NCBI GenBank assembly: GCA_023393155.1
Contig: JAEWML010000210.1
Span: 1-23,177, forward strand
Length of the DNA: 23,177 nt
Direction: 5' to 3'
Origin: Bacillota bacterium
GTDB lineage: Bacteria; Bacillota; Clostridia; Oscillospirales; Oscillospiraceae
The notes under the pieces were generated by a model. It searched no databases and was not told the origin of the DNA. It was given only the letters and a program-made list of their open reading frames with translations. Position numbers and translations under genes: made by a program. Below, piece by piece: positions 7,685 through 14,673 of this stretch (the stretch's first letter is position 1; each line of letters opens with the position of its first letter).

Positions 7685-7740
7685 GATGGCGGCAATGGCC
7701 GCAAGGAGCAATGCCAAAAAACGGCCCGCAGGGTTAAATG

Positions 7741-7775
7741 AAACAGAGAGGGCCGAAAGGCCCTCTCTGTTTTTA
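7741..7775 (+). terminator. Rho-independent terminator of coaX unit
   Basis: A 14-bp perfect stem (7741-7754 with 7759-7772) is closed by a GAAA tetraloop and runs into a T-rich tail (GTTTTTATAG). It lies 57 bases after the small membrane-protein gene. Confidence 0.9.
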
Positions 7776-7788
7776 TAGAAAAGTACGC

Positions 7789-8040
7789 TCAGTTTCCACA
7801 GTGCCGCGCAACACAGGTGGCGGAAATCTGTGGGGGAAGGCTCATCGTCATGGCTCCGCTATAACGAATGCATACGCACTCACCGCAAGAAAAGCAGCAT
7901 GCATTGTCTGCATGAACAATGACCTCTTGGTTCGTTGCGCAGTCGCAGACCAGTAGCTGGCAGCGCTCGGCGCGAAGAATACGCGCGATCATGACAGTAT
8001 CCATGACGGTATCAGTATTGCGACAAGTTTCAAACTCCAA
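7789..8040 (-). CDS. Small cysteine-rich protein of unknown function
   Basis: An 83-residue protein contains 11 cysteines: 6, 27, 32, 34, 48, 49, 52, 55, 57, 76 and 81. The central cluster CCFSCGECVC resembles a metal-binding knuckle, and CQLLVCDC lies before it. The start I choose is TTG at 8040, because GGAGG sits eight bases upstream; earlier in-frame codons would lie inside that ribosome site. Near the N-terminus TVMDTVM looks like a small internal duplication. No signal peptide or membrane segment is visible. Cysteine density suggests zinc or another metal, or a sporulation-coat-like cross-linked protein; both are guesses. It lies about 110 bases downstream of pfp on the same strand but has its own ribosome site. 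Confidence 0.65.
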   Translation of the reverse strand: MEFETCRNTDTVMDTVMIARILRAERCQLLVCDCATNQEVIVHADNACCFSCGECVCIRYSGAMTMSLPPQISATCVARHCGN

Positions 8041-8149
8041 AATAATTACCTCCAATACACAGGCCGCAATCTATCATATTCACAGCAAACGACTTCAGTG
8101 CATTTACCGTGCAGCCGGATGTACCGGGCAATTACCGGCATCGCCGGTT

Positions 8150-9388
8150 TTATTTTGCCAGCACCTTTTTAAGCTTTGCAAAGCGGGGGAGGGAGTCCTC
8201 CTTCGGCAGCTTTGGCTCGCCCTGAATCAGGGGCAGCACATAGTCGATAAAGGGCTGCTCCACGCCGTTGCCTCTGGCGTTAATCCACTCACGGGGGACC
8301 TTTTTCTCCGTGTTGGCAACGTCGGTCAGGTTCAGCAGAGCCGTTTTGCAGACGTAATGTCCGTCCCGCTCGATCCGCTCAAAGCCCACCATTTTGTCGG
8401 TGATGCCGTTGACCGCGTTTTCCACGGCGGCCTTTCCCGCCATGAAAGACTCCTCAATGTCCGTCTCAGAGGCCAGATGCGCACCGCAGCGCTGCAAAAG
8501 GCTCAGCTCGATGCCCCTGACCTTGGCGCCGGTCTTCTCCTTGACGACTGCGGCAAGCGTGGCGGCAAGGCCGCCAAGCTGGGCGTGACCGAACCCGTCG
8601 GTGGCGGAGGCCTTCGCCTCGGAGACAAAGGTGCCGTCTGGATAGTGGATCCCCTCGGACACGGCCACCATGCAGTTGCCCTTTTCCTTGTAGATGCGCT
8701 CCACGTCGGCCAAAAATTCTTCCATATTGAACTCCGTCTCCGGCAGGTAGATCAGGTCGGGACCCGCACCGTAGGCTGTGGCCAGCGCGGCCGCGCCGGC
8801 AAGCCAGCCGGCATGGCGGCCCATAATTTCAACGATGCAGACCATTCCGGTGTCATAGACCCGGGCGTCCTGATAAACCTCCATGCAGCTTGTGGCGATA
8901 TACTTGGCGGCAGAGGCGTATCCGGGGCAGTGGTCCGTGCCATACAAGTCGTTGTCGATGGTCTTGGGCACGCCCATCACGCGGCACTCATATCCTGCCT
9001 TTTGCATATACTTGGAGATTTTGTTGCAGGTGTCCATAGAGTCGTTTCCGCCGTTATAGAAGAAATAGCGCACGTCATACTTCTTAAACGTCTCCAGAAT
9101 GCGCTTGTAGTCGGTGTCGTCCATATCCGGGTCCGCCATTTTGTAGCGGCAGGAGCCAAGGGCGGAGGAGGGGGTGTATTTCAAAAGCTCCAGCTCTGCA
9201 GGGTCCTCCTTGCCCATGTCGAACAGGCGATCGTTCAAAACGCCCTTAATGCCGTGCTCTGCGCCGTAAACCGCAGTGATGGCGGGAGACTTCAGCGCGG
9301 TGGCAATCACGCCGTACGCGCTGGCGTTGATCACAGAAGTGGGACCTCCGGACTGGCCCAGAATGCAGGCGCCTTTCAGTTCACTCAT
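8150..9388 (-). CDS. pfp: Diphosphate-dependent 6-phosphofructokinase
   Basis: It interconverts fructose 6-phosphate and fructose 1,6-bisphosphate using pyrophosphate, an energy-saving step common in anaerobic clostridia. The 412-residue protein has GQSGGPT near 11-17, GGNDSMDT at 113-120, PKTIDND at 141-147 and MGRHAGW at 189-195. The Asp in GGND and the Lys in PKTIDND are the residues that distinguish PPi-dependent enzymes from ATP-dependent ones (Gly at both positions), so I favour PPi. The ATG at 9388 has GGAGG at eight bases; upstream in-frame codons reach into the promoter and are rejected. It is transcribed divergently from fba, whose product uses its reaction product. The symbol pfp follows the PPi assignment. 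Confidence 0.93.
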   Translation of the reverse strand: MSELKGACILGQSGGPTSVINASAYGVIATALKSPAITAVYGAEHGIKGVLNDRLFDMGKEDPAELELLKYTPSSALGSCRYKMADPDMDDTDYKRILETFKKYDVRYFFYNGGNDSMDTCNKISKYMQKAGYECRVMGVPKTIDNDLYGTDHCPGYASAAKYIATSCMEVYQDARVYDTGMVCIVEIMGRHAGWLAGAAALATAYGAGPDLIYLPETEFNMEEFLADVERIYKEKGNCMVAVSEGIHYPDGTFVSEAKASATDGFGHAQLGGLAATLAAVVKEKTGAKVRGIELSLLQRCGAHLASETDIEESFMAGKAAVENAVNGITDKMVGFERIERDGHYVCKTALLNLTDVANTEKKVPREWINARGNGVEQPFIDYVLPLIQGEPKLPKEDSLPRFAKLKKVLAK

Positions 9389-9452
9389 GAATAGTTCCTC
9401 CTGATTTTTCATCCCGGAAAACCGGGCTTGATAAATGTATATCTGTGGAAAC

Positions 9453-9481
9453 ATTTTATCATGTTCAGCTAAAATTGTAAA
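9453..9481 (-). promoter_or_regulatory. Sigma-A promoter of pfp
   Basis: On the minus strand TTTACA (9476-9481), 17 bases, then TAAAAT (9453-9458): five of six matches in each box. It lies about 65 bases before the pfp ATG. Confidence 0.75.
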
Positions 9482-9484
9482 TAC

Positions 9485-9512
9485 TTGCAATTTTATTTTT
9501 ATGTGATATTAT
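9485..9512 (+). promoter_or_regulatory. Sigma-A promoter of fba
   Basis: TTGCAA (9485-9490), 16 bases, then TATTAT (9507-9512). Its -35 lies only three bases from the -35 of the divergent pfp promoter, so the two glycolytic genes fire from a back-to-back pair. Confidence 0.65.
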
Positions 9513-9542
9513 GGTAACAGAAAATCGTTTTCTTTGGAGTTA

Positions 9543-9595
9543 ATCCGATTGGATTCGGATGTATCCGCCGGAACGGAAAGTGCGTTTCCGGCGGA
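9543..9595 (+). other. Structured 5' leader of fba (two hairpins)
   Basis: Within the roughly 110-base untranslated leader, ATCCGA (9543-9548) pairs with TCGGAT (9555-9560). A 10-bp stem pairs 9564-9573 with 9586-9595. An alternative inner pairing CGGAAA / TTTCCG is also possible. No T-run follows, so it is not an obvious terminator. It could stabilise the message or be a regulatory element; no known riboswitch class is recognised. Confidence 0.45.
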
Positions 9596-9632
9596 ACGGG
9601 AAAACCCACAATTTTGACAGGAGATGATTGAT

Positions 9633-10571
9633 ATGCCATTGGTCACGTCAACCGAAATGTTTAAAAAAGCCTATGAAGGCGGCTATGCCATCGGTGCGTT
9701 CAACGTCAACAACATGGAGATTGTGCAGGGCATCACCGAGGCCGCGCGCGATCTGGATGCCCCCCTGATTCTTCAAGTATCCAAGGGCGCCCGGGCCTAC
9801 GCCAACCACACCTATCTGATCAAGCTGGTGGAGGCTGCGGTCATTGAGTGTCCCAACGTTCCCATCGTGCTCCATCTGGACCACGGCCCGGACTTTGAAA
9901 CCTGCAAAAGCTGTATCGACGGTGGCTTTACCTCCGTGATGATCGATGCCTCCGGCAAACCCTTCGACGAGAATATCGAAATCACCCGAAAGGTGGTGGA
10001 ATACGCCCATGATCACGGCGTGGTGGTGGAGGCGGAGCTGGGGACCCTGGCCGGTATTGAGGACGAGGTAAACGTCAGCGCCGAGGACTCCTCCTACACC
10101 CGCCCCGAAGAGGTGGAGGAATTTGTCTCCCGCACCGGCTGCGACTCTCTGGCCATCGCCATCGGCACCAGCCACGGCGCGTTCAAATTCAAGCCGGGAA
10201 CCAAGCCCCAGCTCCGGTTCGACGTGCTGGAGGAGGTTTCCCGCCGCCTGCCCGGCTTCCCCATCGTACTGCACGGCTCGTCCTCCGTACCGCAGGAGTT
10301 TGTGGAGAAAATCAATCAATTCGGCGGCAATATGCCCGGCGCCATCGGCGTGCCGGAGGATCAACTGCGCCACGCGGCAGAGCTGTCCGTGTGCAAAATC
10401 AACATCGACTCCGATCTTCGCCTCGCTATGACAGCCTGCATCCGGGAGCACTTTGCCCACAATCCCGGCGATTTTGACCCCCGCCAGTATCTCAAGCCCG
10501 CCCGTCAGGCCATTAAAGACATGGTGGCCCATAAGCTGATTAACGTTCTGGGCTGCGACCACAAGATTTAA
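9633..10571 (+). CDS. fba: Class II fructose-1,6-bisphosphate aldolase
   Basis: It cleaves fructose 1,6-bisphosphate to dihydroxyacetone phosphate and glyceraldehyde 3-phosphate in glycolysis, using a divalent metal. The 312-residue protein has VLHLDHG with catalytic Asp83 and metal ligand His84, VVEAELGTLAG (Glu135 region), GTSHGAFKF (His181) and VLHGSSSVP (His214), followed by KINIDSDLRLAMT. I start it at the second ATG (9633, MPLVTSTEMF), nine bases after AGGAG. The ATG at 9624 touches that ribosome site and is less likely. It diverges from pfp, the preceding pathway enzyme, and ends in a strong terminator. Confidence 0.96.
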   Translation: MPLVTSTEMFKKAYEGGYAIGAFNVNNMEIVQGITEAARDLDAPLILQVSKGARAYANHTYLIKLVEAAVIECPNVPIVLHLDHGPDFETCKSCIDGGFTSVMIDASGKPFDENIEITRKVVEYAHDHGVVVEAELGTLAGIEDEVNVSAEDSSYTRPEEVEEFVSRTGCDSLAIAIGTSHGAFKFKPGTKPQLRFDVLEEVSRRLPGFPIVLHGSSSVPQEFVEKINQFGGNMPGAIGVPEDQLRHAAELSVCKINIDSDLRLAMTACIREHFAHNPGDFDPRQYLKPARQAIKDMVAHKLINVLGCDHKI

Positions 10572-10591
10572 CCGCTTTCTCAAAAAACAGG

Positions 10592-10620
10592 GCAGGGAGA
10601 CGAATGTCTCCCTGCTTTTT
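10592..10620 (+). terminator. Rho-independent terminator of fba
   Basis: A 10-bp perfect stem (10592-10601 with 10606-10615), loop GAAT, is followed by TTTTT. Confidence 0.93.
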
Positions 10621-10735
10621 CATAAAGCACACACCGTCCGTACAATTTTTGCATGGACAGATGTGTCCCGCAAAAGGCCGGTGATGGCACAGTTTCCTCG
10701 CCTTGGCATAAGCTGGGGGCAGGGGAGGGGTGCCC

Positions 10736-11239
10736 ATGAACCTTTTACAGGACTATGACCGCCAGGCCGCGGTGTGGTACGCCCACCGCTGGGCCTATGG
10801 CCGGAATCCGGCCTTTTACGACTACGAAAGCATCGGCGGAGACTGCACAAACTTTGCATCCCAGTGCCTCTATGCCGGGGGCGGCGTGATGAATTTTCTC
10901 CCGACCTATGGCTGGTACTATATCAACGCAAATCGGAAGGCCCCCGCGTGGACGGGGGTGGAGTATCTATTCAACTTCCTTACCCGCCCCCAGCCTTCGG
11001 TGGGCCCTGTGGGTGTGGAATGTCAGCTTTGGGAGCTGCGTCCGGGCGATCTGGTCCAGCTCTCTCTCGGCGGGATCCGTTATCAGCATTCACCAATCGT
11101 GGTGGAGGCGCAGCCGCCCTATGGTCCGGAGGACATTCTCGTGGCGGCCCACAGCTTCGACGCGGACAACAGACCGCTAAGCAGCTATGAGTACGTCCTC
11201 ATTCGACCTGTCAAAATCCTCGGCGTAAACCGTGCGTGA
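10736..11239 (+). CDS. Amidase_6-domain putative cysteine hydrolase
   Basis: A 167-residue protein of the putative amidase domain family (Amidase_6). The conserved opening DYDRQAAVWYAHRWAYGRNPAFYDY is followed by GGDCTNFASQCLYAGG, where Cys37 would be the nucleophile, and by YQHSPIVV, where His118 would be its partner. This is the layout of papain-like/CHAP-type wall amidases. No signal peptide is visible, so it may act in the mother cell or forespore, or be exported another way. The ATG at 10736 follows GGGGAGGGG with five bases between; a GTG at 10730 is an alternative. Relatives are frequent in spore formers, but the substrate is unknown. The next gene has its own promoter. Confidence 0.8.
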   Translation: MNLLQDYDRQAAVWYAHRWAYGRNPAFYDYESIGGDCTNFASQCLYAGGGVMNFLPTYGWYYINANRKAPAWTGVEYLFNFLTRPQPSVGPVGVECQLWELRPGDLVQLSLGGIRYQHSPIVVEAQPPYGPEDILVAAHSFDADNRPLSSYEYVLIRPVKILGVNRA

Positions 11240-11240
11240 C

Positions 11241-11269
11241 TTGAACATGGCGAAAAAAGGTGCTATAAT
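11241..11269 (+). promoter_or_regulatory. Sigma-A promoter of the SLH-GH18 gene
   Basis: TTGAAC (11241-11246), 17 bases, then a perfect TATAAT (11264-11269). The -10 box shares its last two bases with the left arm of the hairpin at 11268-11302. Confidence 0.8.
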
Positions 11270-11318
11270 CACGGCTGACGGAAATGCTCCGTCAGCCGTG
11301 ATTGCTCTTATTTTTTGA
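11268..11318 (+). terminator. Hairpin terminator of the Amidase_6 gene, overlapping the next promoter
   Basis: A 14-bp perfect stem (11268-11281 with 11289-11302), loop AAATGCT, is followed nearby by a TTATTTTTT tract. RNA arriving from the upstream gene can fold the full stem. RNA started at the promoter at 11241-11269 would begin inside the left arm and form only a short version. Confidence 0.65.
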
Positions 11319-11339
11319 AAAGAAGAAAGGCGAATACAT

Positions 11340-12995
11340 ATGAAAAAGCTTTGTGCGGCGCTGCTGGCCGCCGCCCTCACAGCGGTGTCCGCGCTGCCGG
11401 TTTCTGCAGCGTCCTTTCGGGATGTTCCGGCGGGGAGCGCCCTTGCGGTCGAGGTGCAAAAGGCCGCAGACTACGGCCTGATGGGCGGATACAGCGACTC
11501 CAGCTTCGGCTATTCAGACCCCATCACCCGGGGCCAATTTGCAGCCGTGCTGGTGCGGATGATGGTGAAAACGATGAACTGGGACGGAGAACAGCCTCAG
11601 CAGCCCTCCTTTTCCGACGTGCCCGCCTCCCACACGTGGTACTCTGTGGTGGAGACGGCCTTGGCCCATGACGTGGTGGACCGGAGCGAAAAATTTCGCC
11701 CGGACGTGCCCATCACCCGTGCCGAGATGTCTGAGATGCTGGTCCGGGCGGCGGGGCTGAAGGGGGCGGCCGCAATTCAGGAAAAATCCACCGCCCTTCC
11801 GTTTACCGATGTGGGGGCAGGGAAGGGCTACGTGGCCGTGGCCTATCAAATCGGCATGACCTCCGGCACCTCTGAAACCACTTTCGCCCCCACCGCAACC
11901 GCAACCCGGGGGCAGGCTGCCGCCATGCTGGTGCGCATTTATGAAAAGCTCAGCCGCGCCACGGAGTTTGTCCACGGGTTCTACGCCATCTCCTCCCGAA
12001 ACCAGCTTGGCCTGACGGACGGGATGGAAGCCGTTAGCGCCGGGTGGAGCCGGATGACCTGGGACGGAACCACCGCGCTGCTTTCCACCACCTCGGCGGG
12101 CGGGAATGAGTACGCCGTTCCCAGCGGCTATCAGGACGTAACCGGATATCTGGACGCAGGCGGCACGCCCCTGAACCTGAGCGTCTATATGGATGTGTCT
12201 GGCGGCGTGCGGGAGCTGCTGGCGTCGGAGGCCGGAAGATTGGCGGCGGTGGAGCAGATCGTCAATGAGCTGACCGTTTCCTACAATGCCGTGGGCAAGA
12301 ATCCCTATTCCGGCGTGACGATTGATTTTGAGGGCCTGCGGGCCGCACAAAAATCGGATTTTACGGCGTTTTTGACCACGCTTTCCAGTAAAGTGCATTC
12401 CCTTGGCAAGAGCCTGTACATCTGCGTTTCCCCGATTTTAACCACCGGCAGCTATTACGACGGCTATGATAACTCTGCCATCGGCGCGCTTGCTGATCGG
12501 GTGATTCTGATGGCCTATGACTACAACACCGCGGATATGACCTCCTTTGTGGGAACGGAGTATTACAAGACCGCCGCGCAGGCTCCCGCCGACCAGATAT
12601 ACGCCTCGCTGCTGTCCGCCGCCGTCCAAATGGGCGCTGCCAATCAGTCCAAGCTGCTGCTGGGCTTTTCCAGCAAGCCTATGGCCTGGAAAATCGGCGC
12701 GGACGGAAGGCTTCTCTCCGGGACGCCGGTGTATCCCTCCAATGAAACGCTGTATCAGCGGCTGGGACAGTCAAATACGGAAACGGGCTGGTCTGACGCC
12801 TATCAGCAGCCCTATGCAATCTATACCACGGAGGACGGCAGCCGCTATTTCGTCTGGTACGACAACAACGACAGCGTTCATGTTAAGCTCGGCGCCGCCA
12901 AGCTGCTGGGTATTGCCGGTGTTTCCCTGTGGCGGCTGGGGACCGTCCCCTCGGAAACCGACTGGAACTGGAACAGTCTGCTGACATCCAAATAA
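11340..12995 (+). CDS. S-layer-homology and glycoside hydrolase family 18 surface protein
   Basis: A 551-residue secreted protein. A signal peptide (MKKL, then a hydrophobic core, cleavage near ALPVSA at 23) precedes three SLH repeats (about 26-75, 90-140 and 154-202, with ITRGQFAAVLVRM, ITRAEMSEMLVRA and ATRGQAAAMLVRI), which anchor proteins to the wall. Residues about 210-550 form a GH18 domain of the spore-germination/YaaH-SleL kind. The acid motif reads VTIDFEG with Glu331 as likely proton donor, and LADRVILMAYDYN and VSLWRLG are the later conserved strands. It probably cleaves an N-acetylglucosaminyl bond in peptidoglycan or chitin-like glycans; the target is inferred. AGAAAGG lies nine bases before the ATG. 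Confidence 0.9.
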   Translation: MKKLCAALLAAALTAVSALPVSAASFRDVPAGSALAVEVQKAADYGLMGGYSDSSFGYSDPITRGQFAAVLVRMMVKTMNWDGEQPQQPSFSDVPASHTWYSVVETALAHDVVDRSEKFRPDVPITRAEMSEMLVRAAGLKGAAAIQEKSTALPFTDVGAGKGYVAVAYQIGMTSGTSETTFAPTATATRGQAAAMLVRIYEKLSRATEFVHGFYAISSRNQLGLTDGMEAVSAGWSRMTWDGTTALLSTTSAGGNEYAVPSGYQDVTGYLDAGGTPLNLSVYMDVSGGVRELLASEAGRLAAVEQIVNELTVSYNAVGKNPYSGVTIDFEGLRAAQKSDFTAFLTTLSSKVHSLGKSLYICVSPILTTGSYYDGYDNSAIGALADRVILMAYDYNTADMTSFVGTEYYKTAAQAPADQIYASLLSAAVQMGAANQSKLLLGFSSKPMAWKIGADGRLLSGTPVYPSNETLYQRLGQSNTETGWSDAYQQPYAIYTTEDGSRYFVWYDNNDSVHVKLGAAKLLGIAGVSLWRLGTVPSETDWNWNSLLTSK

Positions 12996-13005
12996 AAAGC
13001 GCAAA

Positions 13006-13038
13006 GCCCCCGGAAATATCCGGGGGCCTTGTTGTTTT
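13006..13038. terminator. Bidirectional terminator between SLH-GH18 and recombinase genes
   Basis: A 9-bp stem (13006-13014 with 13019-13027), loop AATA, is followed by CTTGTTGTTTTT on the plus strand and by a T-rich stretch on the minus strand. It serves two convergent genes. Confidence 0.75.
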
Positions 13039-13078
13039 TGGGAACAGGCAACGGGAGAAAGACAAGCGCCGCCAAGGC

Positions 13079-14095
13079 TCAGGAATCCAGCGGTTTTTTC
13101 GGGGCCTTGACCTGAGAGAGGGGATTTGCTCTGGCGGCGACACGGAGGGCCTCGTTGTCGATATGGGTGTAGATTTCCGTGGTATTCAGGTGCTCGTGAC
13201 CCAAAACCTCCTGTACCGCTTTTACGTCCACGCCGTTTTGCAGCATCAGCGTGGCGGCGGTGTGGCGGAGCTTGTGAGAAGAGTATTCCGACGCATCCAG
13301 CCCGGCCTGGCCCAGATGCTTTTTCACCAGCGCATGGACGCCGGAGCGGCTAATGCGCTTGTTCTGCTCCGACAAAAGAAGCGCCCCGCTGTCCCGTCCC
13401 GACACGGGCCGCCGCACCGCCAGATATCGCCGCAGCGCGTCCTTGCAGGCCTCGTTCAGATAGACGATGCGGACCTTATTGCCCTTGCCCAAAACCCGAA
13501 GGGCCTCATCCTGAATATCGTTTAAATTCAGCCCAACCAGCTCGGAAATCCGCAATCCGCAGTTGAGAAACAGCGTCAGAATGCAGTAGTCCCGCTCGCG
13601 GTTCTTTCCATCAACCGACCCTAAAAGCCGGATGCTTTCATCCAGCGTCAGATATTTCGGCAGTGATTTTCTGGTTTTTGGGGAGTCGATGTCCTTGACG
13701 GGGTTTTCTGTAATCAAGTGGACCTTATTGGTCAAGTAGTTGTAAAAGGAGCGGAGCGTTGCAATTTTTCTGGCTCTGGATGCGGAATTCAGTCCATAAT
13801 CTGAGGTGGAGCTGTTTTGATGTAAAATCCGGTCGCGGCTGAGATAGGTCATGTATCCGTAAATATCCGTCAATGTTACGGATTTAACAAAGTCTAAATC
13901 CACATCCAGAATAGAGATCTCGTCCAGCCGCCTGTCCCGGAGGCACGGGTCCCGCGTCTGCTTCATATAGCGGAAAAAGTTCCGCAGGTCCAGAAAGTAT
14001 TCATCCACAGTTCGCCTGGAGTGGGCCTTGATGGTTTCGTGATACGCCAGAAAGTCCCGCAGGACCGGCGGCGCTTCGGTGCGGTAATCGTTCAA
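13079..14095 (-). CDS. Tyrosine recombinase, XerC/XerD-like
   Basis: A site-specific recombinase of the phage-integrase fold with all catalytic residues: Arg182 in CGLRISEL, Lys204 in LGKGNKVR, His274 and Arg277 in HKLRHTAAT, His300 in LGHEHLNTTEIYTHI, and nucleophile Tyr309. The N-terminal SAM-like DNA-binding domain begins VLRDFLAYHETIKAHSRRTVDEY. Length (338 aa) and lack of extra domains suit a chromosome-resolving Xer protein, though an element-borne recombinase is possible. I choose TTG at 14095, giving L/MNDYRTEAPP, because GAGGGTG lies six bases upstream. The frame stays open to 14302, but that extension has no ribosome site and is not family-like. A remnant of a second, unrelated integrase lies 580 bases away. 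Confidence 0.85.
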   Translation of the reverse strand: MNDYRTEAPPVLRDFLAYHETIKAHSRRTVDEYFLDLRNFFRYMKQTRDPCLRDRRLDEISILDVDLDFVKSVTLTDIYGYMTYLSRDRILHQNSSTSDYGLNSASRARKIATLRSFYNYLTNKVHLITENPVKDIDSPKTRKSLPKYLTLDESIRLLGSVDGKNRERDYCILTLFLNCGLRISELVGLNLNDIQDEALRVLGKGNKVRIVYLNEACKDALRRYLAVRRPVSGRDSGALLLSEQNKRISRSGVHALVKKHLGQAGLDASEYSSHKLRHTAATLMLQNGVDVKAVQEVLGHEHLNTTEIYTHIDNEALRVAARANPLSQVKAPKKPLDS

Positions 14096-14355
14096 AATAT
14101 CACCCTCAAATTTTATAATGTTTTTGTCAGCGCAGCCGCCAGAGCGGTCTGGAAACATAGGATTCTTCATAAAAAGCCGCTCAAATTGCTGGAAACGGGT
14201 TTGTCCGGAGCGGATGATTCGTGCTGACATGAATCCGGCTGTTGTGGGCATCACTGACCGCGCATAACCCTGCGAAGAGCACATCGACGGCAGGTCCGGC
14301 ATTCATCGGATAACCGGCGGCCGGATGGCATAATCCCTCGTTTGACCTCCCTGTT

Positions 14356-14381
14356 TTGAACAAAATTTTTATTTTGTTCAA
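14356..14381. repeat. Perfect AT-rich palindrome
   Basis: An 11-bp inverted repeat, TTGAACAAAAT (14356-14366) and ATTTTGTTCAA (14371-14381), separated by TTTT. It could be an operator-like dyad or a hairpin. No gene start lies close by on either strand. Confidence 0.65.
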
Positions 14382-14610
14382 TCGTCATTGCAAAACAATT
14401 CCGACTGTCCGCCCTCCGTCCCGGCATACTGCCGGGCTGCGCGCGCTGCGTGTCGTAGGCAGCGCATCGGAAACAGCGCCCCGCACCGCGCTTGGGGCCA
14501 GCCGCTCCGGGCAACAAAATAAACGTTGTTGTTCCGTCTTGGCATTCGATGGCGTGTGTTTTCACCGCCTCCGAACCTAGCTTGCCATCCTCCTTCCGCG
14601 CCGTATTGGC

Positions 14611-14655
14611 TGTGTCAAAACAGCCCTCATTCGGGTGCAGGGTTGTTTTGACACA
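14611..14655. repeat. 17-bp inverted repeat beside the integrase remnant
   Basis: The arms 14611-14627 and 14639-14655 pair over 17 positions with a single G-T wobble; the outer 12 (TGTGTCAAAACA/TGTTTTGACACA) are perfect. The centre is 11 bases. It begins 18 bases after the integrase remnant's stop. No T-run follows on either side, so a recombination site or element end is at least as likely as a terminator. Confidence 0.65.
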
Positions 14656-14673
14656 AGTATAGAGCGGCGCTGG

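Larger units (their letters stand above)
14096..14673. other. Gene-free, palindrome-rich segment
   Basis: I find no convincing gene in these 578 bases. Short minus-strand frames exist (for example 14251-14565) but without a convincing ribosome site or recognisable product. The segment contains several stems: TTGAACAAAAT/ATTTTGTTCAA (14356-14381), CCCGGCA/TGCCGGG near 14423-14439, GCGCTGC/GCAGCGC near 14443-14466, and the 17-bp inverted repeat at 14611-14655. Composition is uneven, with an AT-rich island near 14350-14400 inside GC-rich sequence. Together with the integrase remnant it looks like a decayed mobile element or an interspersed repeat. Confidence 0.5.

Noticed and set aside
8135..8160. 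ACCGGC/GCCGGT hairpin at the pfp 3' end as a pfp terminator
   Set aside because: The T-rich side faces the plus strand, where no transcript is expected, and on the minus strand no T-run follows the short stem.
7919..9394. 491-codon plus-strand open frame
   Set aside because: It is antisense to pfp and crosses the small cysteine-rich gene and two intergenic gaps; no ribosome site or family motif.
9648..10583. 311-codon minus-strand open frame
   Set aside because: It is antisense to fba, whose catalytic residues are all present.
14251..14565. Minus-strand 104-codon frame as a real gene
   Set aside because: Arg/Cys/Gly-rich product of palindromic DNA, with the ribosome site too close to the start and no recognisable domain; treated as part of the gene-free segment.
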